Origin: Nocardiopsis terrae
GTDB taxonomy: Bacteria > Actinomycetota > Actinomycetes > Streptosporangiales > Streptosporangiaceae
Assembly: GCF_014651695.1 (NCBI RefSeq)
Contig: NZ_BMXJ01000004.1
Span: 241,142-305,141, forward strand
DNA: 64,000 bases
Reading direction: 5' to 3'
A model generated the notes under the pieces. The model ran no database searches and was not told where the DNA came from. It worked only from the letters and a program-made list of their open reading frames with translations. This document shows positions 1-8,182 of the stretch, in pieces. A program made the position numbers and the translations under genes. Every line of letters starts with the position of its first letter. Positions within the stretch are counted from its first letter, which is position 1.

Positions 1-805
1 CGTAGACGCCGGTGAAGGTCCGGGCGGCCTCGTGGGCCGCGGTGGCGCTGGCGAACCGGCTCTGGACGGCGGCGAGGTTGGCGAAGTCGCGCGCCGCCTG
101 GTCGACGAGGGCGTCGTCGAGGGGGCTGAGGCCGCCGGTGAGGGTGTGGGAGACCTTCTCCGGGTCCAGGTCCTTGGCCAGCAGGGGGCGGCGCAGGGCA
201 AGCAGGAGGTCGAGGAGCTGGACGTAGCGCTCTCCCAGCCCGAACAGGCGCGCGTCGACGGCCCTGCGGTAGTCGGCCGCGGTGGAGTGGTGGGCGTCCT
301 CGCCGAGGGCCGCCTTGAGCTGGCGTTCGGTGAGCGGTCGCCCGTCGGTGGCCAGCAGTCCGAAGTCCACCCCGAGGCGTTGGCCGGTGACGAAGAAGGA
401 GGGGGTGACGCCGTCGCGGTGGCGGTGTGCGCGCAGGCCGATGACCAGGGTGACGGTCTCGGTGCCCGGGTCGGCGGCGGCCGGGGCGCCGGTTTCCGGG
501 GTGTCGCCGTCGGCGGCGCGGGCGAACTCCATCCACACGTACCCGTACGCGGACTCGTCGCCCCGGTAGAGGAGGTTGGACTTCATGGTGCGGTTCTGTC
601 CGCTGAAGGGGTCGAGCCTGCGGGCGTCGGTGTAGCCGTCCAGGACGAAGGGGAACAGCACCTCCAGCGCCTTGGTCTTGCCCGAACCGTTGTGGCCGCG
701 CAGGACGAGGCGGCCGTCGGCGAAGACGAACTCCTCGTCTGCGTAGTCCCAGACGTTGACGACACCGGCCCGGCTGGGCCGGAAGCGGTCGCTCCTGCGG
801 GTCAT
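1..805 (-). CDS. jetC: SMC/SbcC-like ATPase of a Wadjet-type defence operon (C-terminus outside window)
   Basis: Partial gene reading leftward off the window edge, with no stop inside. The ATG at 805 overlaps the stop of the DUF2398 gene (ATGA). The visible 268 residues begin with a nucleotide-binding head: Walker A GHNGSGKT at about residues 37-44 follows a short beta-rich start. This matches the TIGR02680-type SbcC/MukB-like ATPases encoded next to DUF2397 and DUF2398 proteins. In Wadjet systems this subunit is the DNA-loop-extruding SMC motor that helps recognise and cleave plasmids. The long coiled coil, Walker B and the expected downstream DUF2399 nuclease (JetD) lie outside the window. 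Family assignment rests on the head motif plus neighbours. Confidence 0.85.
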   Translation of the reverse strand, partial: MTRRSDRFRPSRAGVVNVWDYADEEFVFADGRLVLRGHNGSGKTKALEVLFPFVLDGYTDARRLDPFSGQNRTMKSNLLYRGDESAYGYVWMEFARAADGDTPETGAPAAADPGTETVTLVIGLRAHRHRDGVTPSFFVTGQRLGVDFGLLATDGRPLTERQLKAALGEDAHHSTAADYRRAVDARLFGLGERYVQLLDLLLALRRPLLAKDLDPEKVSHTLTGGLSPLDDALVDQAARDFANLAAVQSRFASATAAHEAARTFTGVY

Positions 806-2331
806 GGCGCGGTTTCCTCGGTTCCTTCGGTCTCGGGCTGCTCTGGCTGGGCGGTGGGCGTTTCTGTCCCGGCGGCGCCGTCGTCGGGCCGGTCGCTCTC
901 GGGTCGGCCGCTGTCGGACCGGTCGCCGTCGGGGCCGCCACCGTTCTGACCGGCCTCGGGCTGTCCGGCCTCGGGCTGGTCGAGCGGACCGAACGGGAGC
1001 AGGCCGGTGTCGGGGCGTTCGGGCAGCGCGCCCCGGATGTTGCGGTAGCGCAGCGCGGCGGGCGTGACCAGGACCCCGCCCGGGACCGGGCGGACCAGGG
1101 CCAGGTCGGTCAGCAGGGCCAGGGCGGCGTCGAGCAGGCCCTGGGGGTCCTGTTGCCAGGTGGCGGTGAAGGAGGCGGCGCCGAACTCCTCGAACAGGTC
1201 GGCGAGCATGTCCTCCAGGCGTTCGCGCTCCACCAACGGCACCGTGGCGGGCGCCCCGACCGTCGGGACGCGCTCCCCCTCGGCCCAGGCCAGCTCCGTG
1301 ACGATCCCCTCCCGGGGGATCCCGGCGTCGATCCGCGCGACCAGCCCGGGGTGCTCGTGGACGGCGCCCGGGGCGGGCAGGCGGGCCAGACCGGCCCAGG
1401 ACTCCTCGAAGTAGGTGGCGATCTGGGCCAGCAGCAGTCCGGCCGTACGGGTGACGGCGCCTCCCCGGCCCGGGAAGGCCCGGTCGGTGAAGGTGCCGGA
1501 GGCGTCGGCCAGCAGGACCCCCTCCGCGCGGCGCTCCAGCTTCGTCCCGGTGAGGCGGCTCACCTCCTCGGCCGGGCCCCTGCCGCGCAGTGCGGCGGCG
1601 ACCTCGGGTTCGACGTCCGCGTAGTACACCACGGGGTACTCCACCAGCAGGCGGCGGGCTCGCCGGGCGGCGCGTTCGCGCGGGGCGTCCTGGCCGAGGG
1701 CGTCGCTGAGCAGCCCGGAGGCGCTGTGCAGGTGCTGGATCGGCCGGGTGGGCCGGAAGAGGACCTCGCAGATCTCGTGGTCGATGTCGAAGAGCGCGTC
1801 GCCCTGTTCGCCGCCGCGCGCCCAGGCCTCGACGGAGCCGTCGGACAGGTGCAGGGCGCCCCGGTCCAGCAACCAGTGGACGACGTCGACCAGCGCGGCC
1901 TTGTGCGTGGAGTCGGTGGGGTCGTAGCCCAGGCCCTCGATCTGGTTGGCCGAGGGGGTGACGCGTCGGACCAGGTCACCGAGGCTGATCTCGACCTGGG
2001 AGCGCTGGAAGGCGGCCAGCAGCAGGCACAGGTAGGCCAGGCGGCGGCGGTCGAAGGGTTTGCCCTTGCGGGCGAAGGTCTGGCGCTGGGTGGGGTCGAG
2101 CAGGTCGAGTTCGCGGACCAGGCGGACGTGGTCGGTGGTGGCGATGAGGGTGTACCCGAACAGGGCGCGCAGGTCCTCGGCCATCTGGTCGGCCCAGTAC
2201 AGGACCTGGTCGAGTACGCCCGGGCGCGGGCGGGAGGCGGTGATGACGTCGCAGGTGAGGACCTTGCGCACGGCCTGCTGGTAGGAGCCCAGGTCCACGG
2301 TCTCGACGCGGGGGCGGGTGCGGGCGGCCAT
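802..2331 (-). CDS. jetB: DUF2398 (TIGR02678) family protein, Wadjet kleisin/KITE-side subunit
   Basis: 509 residues. The N-terminal two thirds look like the DUF2398/TIGR02678 family: alpha/beta winged-helix-like segments with FGYTLIATTDHVRLVREL and a run of helices around GLGYDPTDSTHKAALVDVVHWLL. Such proteins always travel with DUF2397 and an SbcC-like ATPase and act as an accessory subunit of the Wadjet SMC complex. The last 50 residues are a low-complexity Pro/Glu/Gly/Asp tail, probably disordered. The start ATG overlaps the stop of the upstream gene (TGATG) and its own stop overlaps the next start (ATGA), so the three genes are translationally coupled. Exact molecular role is inferred from the family. 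Confidence 0.85.
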   Translation of the reverse strand: MAARTRPRVETVDLGSYQQAVRKVLTCDVITASRPRPGVLDQVLYWADQMAEDLRALFGYTLIATTDHVRLVRELDLLDPTQRQTFARKGKPFDRRRLAYLCLLLAAFQRSQVEISLGDLVRRVTPSANQIEGLGYDPTDSTHKAALVDVVHWLLDRGALHLSDGSVEAWARGGEQGDALFDIDHEICEVLFRPTRPIQHLHSASGLLSDALGQDAPRERAARRARRLLVEYPVVYYADVEPEVAAALRGRGPAEEVSRLTGTKLERRAEGVLLADASGTFTDRAFPGRGGAVTRTAGLLLAQIATYFEESWAGLARLPAPGAVHEHPGLVARIDAGIPREGIVTELAWAEGERVPTVGAPATVPLVERERLEDMLADLFEEFGAASFTATWQQDPQGLLDAALALLTDLALVRPVPGGVLVTPAALRYRNIRGALPERPDTGLLPFGPLDQPEAGQPEAGQNGGGPDGDRSDSGRPESDRPDDGAAGTETPTAQPEQPETEGTEETAP

Positions 2332-3953
2332 CAGTTCCCCTTCCGGGTACTCGCCCGGTCGGCCCGGTCGGCGCCTGCCGCGTCCGCGGCGCCCCGTCGG
2401 GCTCCGCGGACGCGGGAGGCCAGTTCGACCCGGAAGCCGGGCAGGTGGAGGTTGCCCTGCGAGGTGCGCACGGTGCTGCCCCGCAGGTCGGGCACGAGCT
2501 TGACGAGGGTGCCGCCGTCGTCGCCGGTGGCGGACTTCAGGCGCCCGACGACCGCCGGCGGCGACCCCTCGGGGCCGGTGTACACCTCCCGCGACTCCAG
2601 GGCCTTGGTGACCAGCCGCAGCAGGACCCGGGTGTCGCTGTCGTCGAGGACGCGCTCGTGTGCGCCCTCGCGGACCAGGAGCGCGGCCGAGGCGCGTTCG
2701 GCCTCGCGTTCCTCACGCTGGCGGCGGCGCAGCTCGGAGCGGGCACCGGTGTCACGGCGCACCGGTTTGGGGACTCCGGGGGTGGGCGCCCGGTCGTTGC
2801 GGAACAGGGTGACCGAGACCTCCACTCCGGCCGCGTCGTGCCAGGAGTCGGTGGGTGAGAACTCGTCGCCGTCCTCGTGGGCGACGCCCAGGTGGCGGGC
2901 GGAACGGGTGTTGAAGGCGGCGCCCATGAGGGCGTGTGCCGCCCCGTCGTCGGGGGTGTCGAACACCCAGGCGGCCAGGTGGCGGAGCTGGGTGGAGCGG
3001 TTGACTCCGCCGCGCCGGGCCTCGGTGATCTGGCGCAGCAGGGCGACCACCCCGGAGACGGCGGACCGGGTGGCCTGGCCGAGTTCGGCGGCCCGGGTGG
3101 GCGCCCCGCCCTCGGAGGCGAACCAGGCGCGCACCGCCCACCAGCGGCGCGACCAGTCCTCCAGGCGTTCGGCCCGCTCCATGAAGAGTCGTTCGTCGGC
3201 CTCGGCCGCGCGGGAGAGCAGGGTGCTCAGGCCGGTGGCCTCGACCTCGTGGACGGCCCGGTCCAGGCGGGGCAGGTAGCGGTCCAGCTCGGCCATGAAG
3301 TCGGACATGTGGACCAGCAGGGCGTTCTTGTGGCGCAGGAAGACCTCCGGCGAGGCCTCCGTGGAGCGCAGGATCTCCCCGAGGGTCACGTGGAACTGCG
3401 CGGAGCGCCGCCCCATGTCCTCCATGACCGAGTCCAGGCGCGACAGGCGCCGGTAGACGTCCTCGGCCCGGCCGGTGCGGTTGGCCTCGGCCAGGGCTCC
3501 GAGGTCCTCCAGCACGTCGGAGAAGACGAGCCGGGACAGGTTGACGTCCTCCGCCCGGGCGCCGAGGACGTTCTCCACCGCGTGATAGGCCCGGTAGCCG
3601 AGTTCGCTGAACTGGTAGACGGACTGGCGGTTGCGGTAGCTCGCGAGCGTGCCCGCGCGGGAGGCGTCGTCGAAGCGGTGCACCACGCCGTCGGCCGCGA
3701 GTTCGTCGAGGCGGCTGCGCAGCCCCTGGGCGGGGAGCGCGGGCACCTCCGCGTGGGCCGCGCCCAGTTCGCGCAGGGTCGCCTCGACCTCGTCCGCACC
3801 GACCTGCACCTGGTGGACCTCGCGGAGGCGGTCCACGGCCCGCAGGATCCACAGGTAGGTGACGTGATCGTCGCGGCGGGTGAAGTTGAACAGGCGGAAG
3901 CGGTCGCTGACCGCCAGCGCGTCCAGGTCCAACGCCCTGCGTTCGGCCACCAC
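2331..3953 (-). CDS. jetA: DUF2397 (TIGR02677) family protein, Wadjet subunit
   Basis: 540 residues and first gene of the defence operon. The sequence after the start, with RFRLFNFTRRDDHVTYLWILRA, and the helical middle region (many Leu/Glu/Arg, LDRAVHEVEATGLSTLL) are typical of DUF2397/TIGR02677. In Wadjet systems this protein is the kleisin-like partner of the SMC ATPase. Two tandem GTG codons (3951-3953 and 3948-3950) follow a G-rich Shine-Dalgarno stretch; I took the first. A 250-bp divergent spacer with a strong hairpin separates it from the Mrr-like nuclease gene, so the left end of the window looks like a small defence island. Confidence 0.85.
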   Translation of the reverse strand: MVAERRALDLDALAVSDRFRLFNFTRRDDHVTYLWILRAVDRLREVHQVQVGADEVEATLRELGAAHAEVPALPAQGLRSRLDELAADGVVHRFDDASRAGTLASYRNRQSVYQFSELGYRAYHAVENVLGARAEDVNLSRLVFSDVLEDLGALAEANRTGRAEDVYRRLSRLDSVMEDMGRRSAQFHVTLGEILRSTEASPEVFLRHKNALLVHMSDFMAELDRYLPRLDRAVHEVEATGLSTLLSRAAEADERLFMERAERLEDWSRRWWAVRAWFASEGGAPTRAAELGQATRSAVSGVVALLRQITEARRGGVNRSTQLRHLAAWVFDTPDDGAAHALMGAAFNTRSARHLGVAHEDGDEFSPTDSWHDAAGVEVSVTLFRNDRAPTPGVPKPVRRDTGARSELRRRQREEREAERASAALLVREGAHERVLDDSDTRVLLRLVTKALESREVYTGPEGSPPAVVGRLKSATGDDGGTLVKLVPDLRGSTVRTSQGNLHLPGFRVELASRVRGARRGAADAAGADRADRASTRKGN

Positions 3954-4102
3954 TCAACCCCCGCGGTATCGGTCCCTGGTCGTTCCCGTTCACTCCCGTG
4001 GCGCGCGCCCCTGAAGGGCTCGCGTACGCGCGCGGGTCGCCCCCCGGCGGGACCGGTGCTCTCGTCCGGAGGGCGGCTGGTGCCATTGTGGCAGCGCCCG
4101 GG

Positions 4103-4138
4103 GACAGCCCCGTCCCGTCGTACCGGGACGGGGCTGTC
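4103..4138. repeat. Perfect 15-bp inverted repeat in a divergent promoter region
   Basis: GACAGCCCCGTCCCG (4103-4117) and its exact reverse complement (4124-4138) are separated by a 6-nt loop. It sits between the Wadjet operon (start 3953) and the nuclease gene (start 4204), where a terminator would not normally be expected, and has no T-tract. It could be a regulator-binding palindrome or a leader hairpin for the nuclease transcript. Confidence 0.6.
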
Positions 4139-4203
4139 GGGTTGGCCACCCGTGGGATGATGTGCTCCGTTATGAGACCGCAGACCGTGTCCCGGGGAGG
4201 AAC

Positions 4204-4863
4204 GTGAGCGCACGACAGGGTCGGCGCGGGGCCCGGCGGCGTCGACGCGGGGCCCGGCTGCGGGCCCGGTGGCTCCGAGGAACTCTGCCCCTGGCCGTGG
4301 TGGTGTCACTGTTGGCCCTGGGCTGGCTGCACGACAACGCCGACCGTCCGCTGGTGTGGCTGGGCCTGGCCCTGGCGGCCGCCGCCGCGCTGGCCGTGCT
4401 GGTCTGGTGGGTCCGGGGCCGGATCCGGCTGGCCGGGGACCGCAGGGTGGTGGCCCGCACCGACCTGTCCGCGGTCGACCGGATGACGGGTGTGCGCTTC
4501 GAGGAGTACGTCGCGAGCCTGCTGCGGTCCCACGGCTACACCAGGGTCACGGTGGTGGGCGGCTCCTTCGACGGCGGGGCGGACCTGCGCGCCCAGACCC
4601 CGGACGGGCGCCCCCTGGTCGTGCAGTGCAAGCGCTGGCGCAGACCGGTCCCGCCGAACGAGGTGCGGGCCTTCCTGGGGGTGCTGGCCGGAACCCACCG
4701 GGGCTACCTGGGGATGTTCGTGGCCTCCGACGGTTTCACCGAGGCCGCCGCGTGGGAGGCGGGGGACGAGATGGTGCTGGTGGGCCGGGATGAGCTGGCC
4801 CTGTGGATGAGCGGCACCCGCCCTCCCGAGCTGCCCCGGCCCTCCTCCCACCACCCGCGATAA
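4204..4863 (+). CDS. Membrane-anchored Mrr-like restriction endonuclease
   Basis: 219 residues from a GTG preceded by GGGGAGG. An Arg-rich N-terminus leads into two hydrophobic segments (about residues 27-42 and 48-69), suggesting a membrane anchor with the rest in the cytoplasm. A C-terminal Mrr_cat (PF04471-type) PD-(D/E)xK domain shows RFEEYVASLL, then GGSFDGGADL with the catalytic Asp, and VVQCKRW with the Q-x-K catalytic pair. Mrr-type nucleases cleave modified or foreign DNA. The gene diverges from the Wadjet operon, which fits a defence role. Short TM-Mrr proteins are common in actinobacteria, and their substrates are mostly unknown. Confidence 0.8.
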   Translation: MSARQGRRGARRRRRGARLRARWLRGTLPLAVVVSLLALGWLHDNADRPLVWLGLALAAAAALAVLVWWVRGRIRLAGDRRVVARTDLSAVDRMTGVRFEEYVASLLRSHGYTRVTVVGGSFDGGADLRAQTPDGRPLVVQCKRWRRPVPPNEVRAFLGVLAGTHRGYLGMFVASDGFTEAAAWEAGDEMVLVGRDELALWMSGTRPPELPRPSSHHPR

Positions 4864-4955
4864 CCCTTTGCGGCCGGCCGTCCCGGCGTGCGAGCCTGCC
4901 CGCGGGCGCCGATCGGGCGTGCGGGCGGTTCGTGAGCAGCGGGAGAAGAGCGGTC

Positions 4956-6620
4956 GTGGGTTACGTCGACGTCAACCGGGTCACACACACCCTGCCCGAC
5001 GGGAGGGTGCTGTTGGACGGGGTGTCGTTCCGGGTCGGCGCGGGGTCCAGGACCGCCCTCGTGGGTGCCAACGGCGCGGGCAAGAGCACACTGCTGAGCC
5101 TGGTCAAAGGTGAGTTCGCGCCCCAGTCGGGCGCGGTGACCGTGGACGGCGAGCTGGGGGTGATGCCGCAGTTCGTGGGGCACGTGCGGGACGCGAGCAC
5201 CGTGCACGAACTCCTGGTGTCGGTCTCCCCCGCGGCCGTGCGCCGAGCGCACGCGGACCTGGATCGGGCCGAGGAGGCCATGATGGTCTCCGAGGACGAG
5301 AAGACGCAGATGCGCTACGCCGAGGCGATCGCGCGTTACGGCGACGCCGGGGGTTACGGGGCCGAGGTCGTGTGGGACCAGTGCTGTGTGGCGGCCCTGG
5401 GCGCGCCCTACGGGCGCTGCCGGTGGCGGCAGGTGCGCACGCTCTCCGGAGGTGAGCAGAAACGGCTGGTCATCGAGGCGCTGCTGCGCGGGCCCGCGCC
5501 GGTGCTGCTGCTGGACGAACCGGACAACTACCTGGACGTTCCGGGCAAGCGCTGGCTGGAGGAGGCCCTGCGCGCCACACCCAAGACGGTCCTGTTCGTC
5601 TCGCACGACCGCGAACTGCTCAGCCGGGTGCCGGACCGGATCGTCACGGTGGAGCTGGGTGCGGCGGGCAACAGCGTGTGGACGCACGGGGGCGCCTTCG
5701 ACACCTACCACGAGGCCCGGCGGGAGCGGTTCGCCCGCCTGGACGAGCTGCGCAGGCGCTGGGACGAGGAGCACGCCAAGCTGAAGGCGCTCGTGTCCAT
5801 GTACAAGCAGAAGGCCGCCTACAACTCGGACATGGCCACGCGGTACCAGTCCGCGCGGACCCGGCTGCGCCGGTTCGAGGAGGCGGGGCCGCCGCAGCAG
5901 CAGCCCCGGGACCAGAACCTGCGGATGCGGTTGCGCGGCGGGCGCACCGGCAGGCGCGCCCTGGTGTGCGAGAACCTGGAGCTGACGGGGCTGATGCACC
6001 CCTTCGACCTGGAGGTCTGGTACGACGAGCGGGTCGCGGTGCTGGGCGCCAACGGTTCGGGCAAGTCGCACTTCCTGCGGCTGCTCGCCGGCGGCGGTGA
6101 CGACCCCGAGTCCTCACTGGTGCCGGAGGAGGAGCGCGCCGGTGTCGAGCCGGTTCCGCACACCGGCCGGGCCCGGCTGGGCGCCCGGGTGCTGCCGGGG
6201 TGGTTCGCGCAGACGCACGAGCACCCGGAGTTCGCCGGGCGGACCCTGTTGGAGATCCTGCACAGCGGGCGGGGCACCAGGAAGGGCGTACCCCGGGACG
6301 AGGCCGGGCGGGCGCTGGACCGCTACGAACTGGCGCTCTGTGCCGAGCAGTCGTTCGACACCCTCTCCGGCGGCCAGCAGGCCCGGTTCCAGGTGCTGTT
6401 GCTGGAGCTGTCGGGCGCCACCATGCTGCTGCTCGACGAGCCCACCGACAACCTGGACGTGGTCTCGGCCGAGGCCCTGGAGTCGGCGCTGGAGGCCTAC
6501 CGGGGGACGATCCTGGCGGTCACCCACGACCGGTGGTTCGCGCGGAGCTTCGACCGGTTCGTGGTGTTCGGTGCCGACGGCCGGGTAAGGGAGGAATCCG
6601 AGCCGAAGGCTCTCCTCTGA
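4956..6620 (+). CDS. ABC-F family ATP-binding protein
   Basis: 554 residues with two ATPase domains and no membrane segments, the ABC-F layout of ribosome-associated translation or antibiotic-protection factors. Domain 1: Walker A GANGAGKST (about 37-45), signature LSGGEQKRL, Walker B VLLLDEPDNYLD. Domain 2: GANGSGKSH, LSGGQQARF, MLLLDEPTDNLD. A charged, helical linker between the domains corresponds to the P-site tRNA interaction arm. The second Walker A ends in GKSH instead of GKST/S, a mild oddity. I chose the GTG at 4956 (GGGAGA upstream) because the family start (xGYVDVNRVT) begins there; upstream in-frame sequence overlaps the nuclease gene. Resistance versus housekeeping function cannot be decided here. 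Confidence 0.85.
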   Translation: MGYVDVNRVTHTLPDGRVLLDGVSFRVGAGSRTALVGANGAGKSTLLSLVKGEFAPQSGAVTVDGELGVMPQFVGHVRDASTVHELLVSVSPAAVRRAHADLDRAEEAMMVSEDEKTQMRYAEAIARYGDAGGYGAEVVWDQCCVAALGAPYGRCRWRQVRTLSGGEQKRLVIEALLRGPAPVLLLDEPDNYLDVPGKRWLEEALRATPKTVLFVSHDRELLSRVPDRIVTVELGAAGNSVWTHGGAFDTYHEARRERFARLDELRRRWDEEHAKLKALVSMYKQKAAYNSDMATRYQSARTRLRRFEEAGPPQQQPRDQNLRMRLRGGRTGRRALVCENLELTGLMHPFDLEVWYDERVAVLGANGSGKSHFLRLLAGGGDDPESSLVPEEERAGVEPVPHTGRARLGARVLPGWFAQTHEHPEFAGRTLLEILHSGRGTRKGVPRDEAGRALDRYELALCAEQSFDTLSGGQQARFQVLLLELSGATMLLLDEPTDNLDVVSAEALESALEAYRGTILAVTHDRWFARSFDRFVVFGADGRVREESEPKALL

Positions 6621-6758
6621 GGGTGGTGGCGGGCGACGGTGCGGGAGAGGGCGACGGGCCGGTGTGGGACGAGTGGCGGGTCGAGCCGACCGGGTAGGAG
6701 AGCGGTGCCCGGGACGTGCAGCCCACGGGCGCCGTGCGGCACGGTGGGTGGTTCGGGC

Positions 6759-7553
6759 TCACTCCAGCGGCAGGGAGAGGTGGACCTCGCCCTCGCATCC
6801 CTCAACGCACTCCAGGACCAGGTCGACGGTGCCGCCCCCGTCCGTGCTCTCGAACCAGAGCATGACCTGGCCCGGGGAGGCGGGTGTGAAGTGGTCCTGA
6901 CCGGTGACTCCGTAGCGGGGGTCCAGGGGCCCGAGCTCTCCGTCGGGGGCCTCGTGCGTGGCGTCGAGGACACTGACCTCGACCGACTCGGTCTCCACGT
7001 CCGCGAACACGATCAGGCAGTCGGCCCGGATCGCGTGGTAGCTGCTGGCGACCGTCACGGTGACCCCTTCGACTGTGTCACCTCCTCCGCCGGGGAGGAG
7101 GTGGTCGCCGACGAGGTCGCCCTCCACCCGGAAGTCGGCGAGCAGTCCTTCCACGAACACGAAGCCGCCGAAGGTGGCGCACCCGCTGGTCCGGCAGAGC
7201 CGGATGCCCTGGTCGGTCAGCTCGACCGGGTCGTCCTGGAGACGGTGCCCGCTGACGAGGTTGGCCCGGACTCCGTTCGCCTGGTGTTGCAGGTACCCGT
7301 GGGCGGGCCAGTCCGGGTGGGCGAACTCCAGGCCCTCCTCCACCAGCTCGGGATCGCTCGAACGGCCCAGTGCCTCGACGTAGGGCAGGGCGTCCTCGGC
7401 GCTTCCCGGTTCGGGAGATGGTTCCGCTGCTGGTTCCGCGGACTCCGCCTGTGTCTGCGCGGTCTCCTCGGCGTCCCGGAGGAGGCCGCAGGAGGTGAGG
7501 GGGACGAGGAGTGCCAGGGCCAGGGCGCCGAGGGTCAACCTGGAACAGGTCAT
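6759..7553 (-). CDS. Secreted lipoprotein, unknown function
   Basis: 264 residues. A short hydrophobic signal peptide ends in the lipobox LTSC, so it is probably a membrane-anchored lipoprotein; an acidic Ala/Glu/Pro linker follows. The body, with SSDPELVEEGLEFAHPDWPA, four Cys that may pair as SGC / LEC-EGCEG, and a C-terminal beta-rich half, resembles the lipoprotein encoded at 54196-55257, with shared spacing of DPE..EGL, a Y-L-x-H segment, and a terminal C-x3-C. No characterised family recognised. It is convergent with the ABC-F gene; the start ATG sits just before the signal peptide. Confidence 0.7.
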   Translation of the reverse strand: MTCSRLTLGALALALLVPLTSCGLLRDAEETAQTQAESAEPAAEPSPEPGSAEDALPYVEALGRSSDPELVEEGLEFAHPDWPAHGYLQHQANGVRANLVSGHRLQDDPVELTDQGIRLCRTSGCATFGGFVFVEGLLADFRVEGDLVGDHLLPGGGGDTVEGVTVTVASSYHAIRADCLIVFADVETESVEVSVLDATHEAPDGELGPLDPRYGVTGQDHFTPASPGQVMLWFESTDGGGTVDLVLECVEGCEGEVHLSLPLE

Positions 7554-7706
7554 ACCGAAGGACCTTCTAGTTCGGGGGATGGGGCCCGGGACCGACGCCC
7601 CGAGGACGGCAGAAGGGACTCCACGAGCGCGGGACGGAGTCGGTTCATTCCTAGCAGAACACGGGCCACGTCCCTGCCCTGCGGCGCTCTGCCGACGAAA
7701 AAGCGG

Positions 7707-7883
7707 GTGGCCACCATCGGCCACCTGAACCTGAACCGGGCGAAGAGCCGCTACGTCGCGGCCGCGGGCGCGGTCTTCCTCGTGGTCACGGGCCTCCTCC
7801 CGGTCCTGGGCAGGGTCGTGGCGGGGATCCCCCGTCCTGGGCGGCGGGCGGAGGCGGCCCGTGACGGCCGCGGGTTCCGCTGA
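7707..7883 (+). CDS. Possible small single-pass membrane protein
   Basis: A 58-residue reading frame from GTG 7707, divergent from the lipoprotein gene. It has a basic N-terminus, one clear hydrophobic stretch (YVAAAGAVFLVVTGLLPVLG) and a basic tail. The Shine-Dalgarno sequence is weak and no homologue is recognised. It could be chance in GC-rich DNA; the main reason for listing it is the clean membrane segment in an otherwise empty interval. Confidence 0.25.
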   Translation: MATIGHLNLNRAKSRYVAAAGAVFLVVTGLLPVLGRVVAGIPRPGRRAEAARDGRGFR

Positions 7884-8058
7884 GGGCCCCGCCGGGCAGC
7901 GGGAGGACGCTGTGAACACCGACCGAGCCGGGGATGCCGCAGACGCCGGGGCTGCCGGGGACACCGGGGACACCGGGGCGAAGGCCTGACCCGGCCGTGC
8001 CGCTCCTGCGTCGGGCGGATCGGCACGGCACACTCCGCGCACCCGGCCCGGGGCGCCC

Positions 8059-8093
8059 GGCGGGGAGCCGGAACCAGCGCCCGGCTCCCCGCC
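8059..8093 (-). terminator. Hairpin terminator of the importer operon
   Basis: Perfect 13-bp inverted repeat GGCGGGGAGCCGG / CCGGCTCCCCGCC with a 9-nt loop, about 90 bp beyond the stop of the substrate-binding protein gene. There is no U-tract, as is usual in high-GC actinobacteria. The rest of 7884-8182 holds a few short GGGGACACC-type repeats and no gene. Confidence 0.6.
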
Positions 8094-8182
8094 CCGGGCG
8101 CCCGAGGACACGGGCACCCGGGGAAGAGCACCGCGGGCACCACAAGCGGCCCCGGGGCCGGGCAGGCGGGTCGGACGCCGGG

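Noticed and set aside
1153..3279. 708-residue frame on the + strand
   Set aside because: Antisense shadow of the DUF2398 and DUF2397 genes; low-complexity Gly/Ala/Arg sequence, no family motif.
6723..6755. Small palindrome CCGTGCGGCACGG between the convergent ABC-F and lipoprotein genes
   Set aside because: Loop too short and stem too small to call a terminator with confidence.
7930..7980. Short GGGGACACC-type tandem repeats
   Set aside because: Only two to three imperfect copies in very GC-rich DNA; no sign of a CRISPR array or regulatory array.
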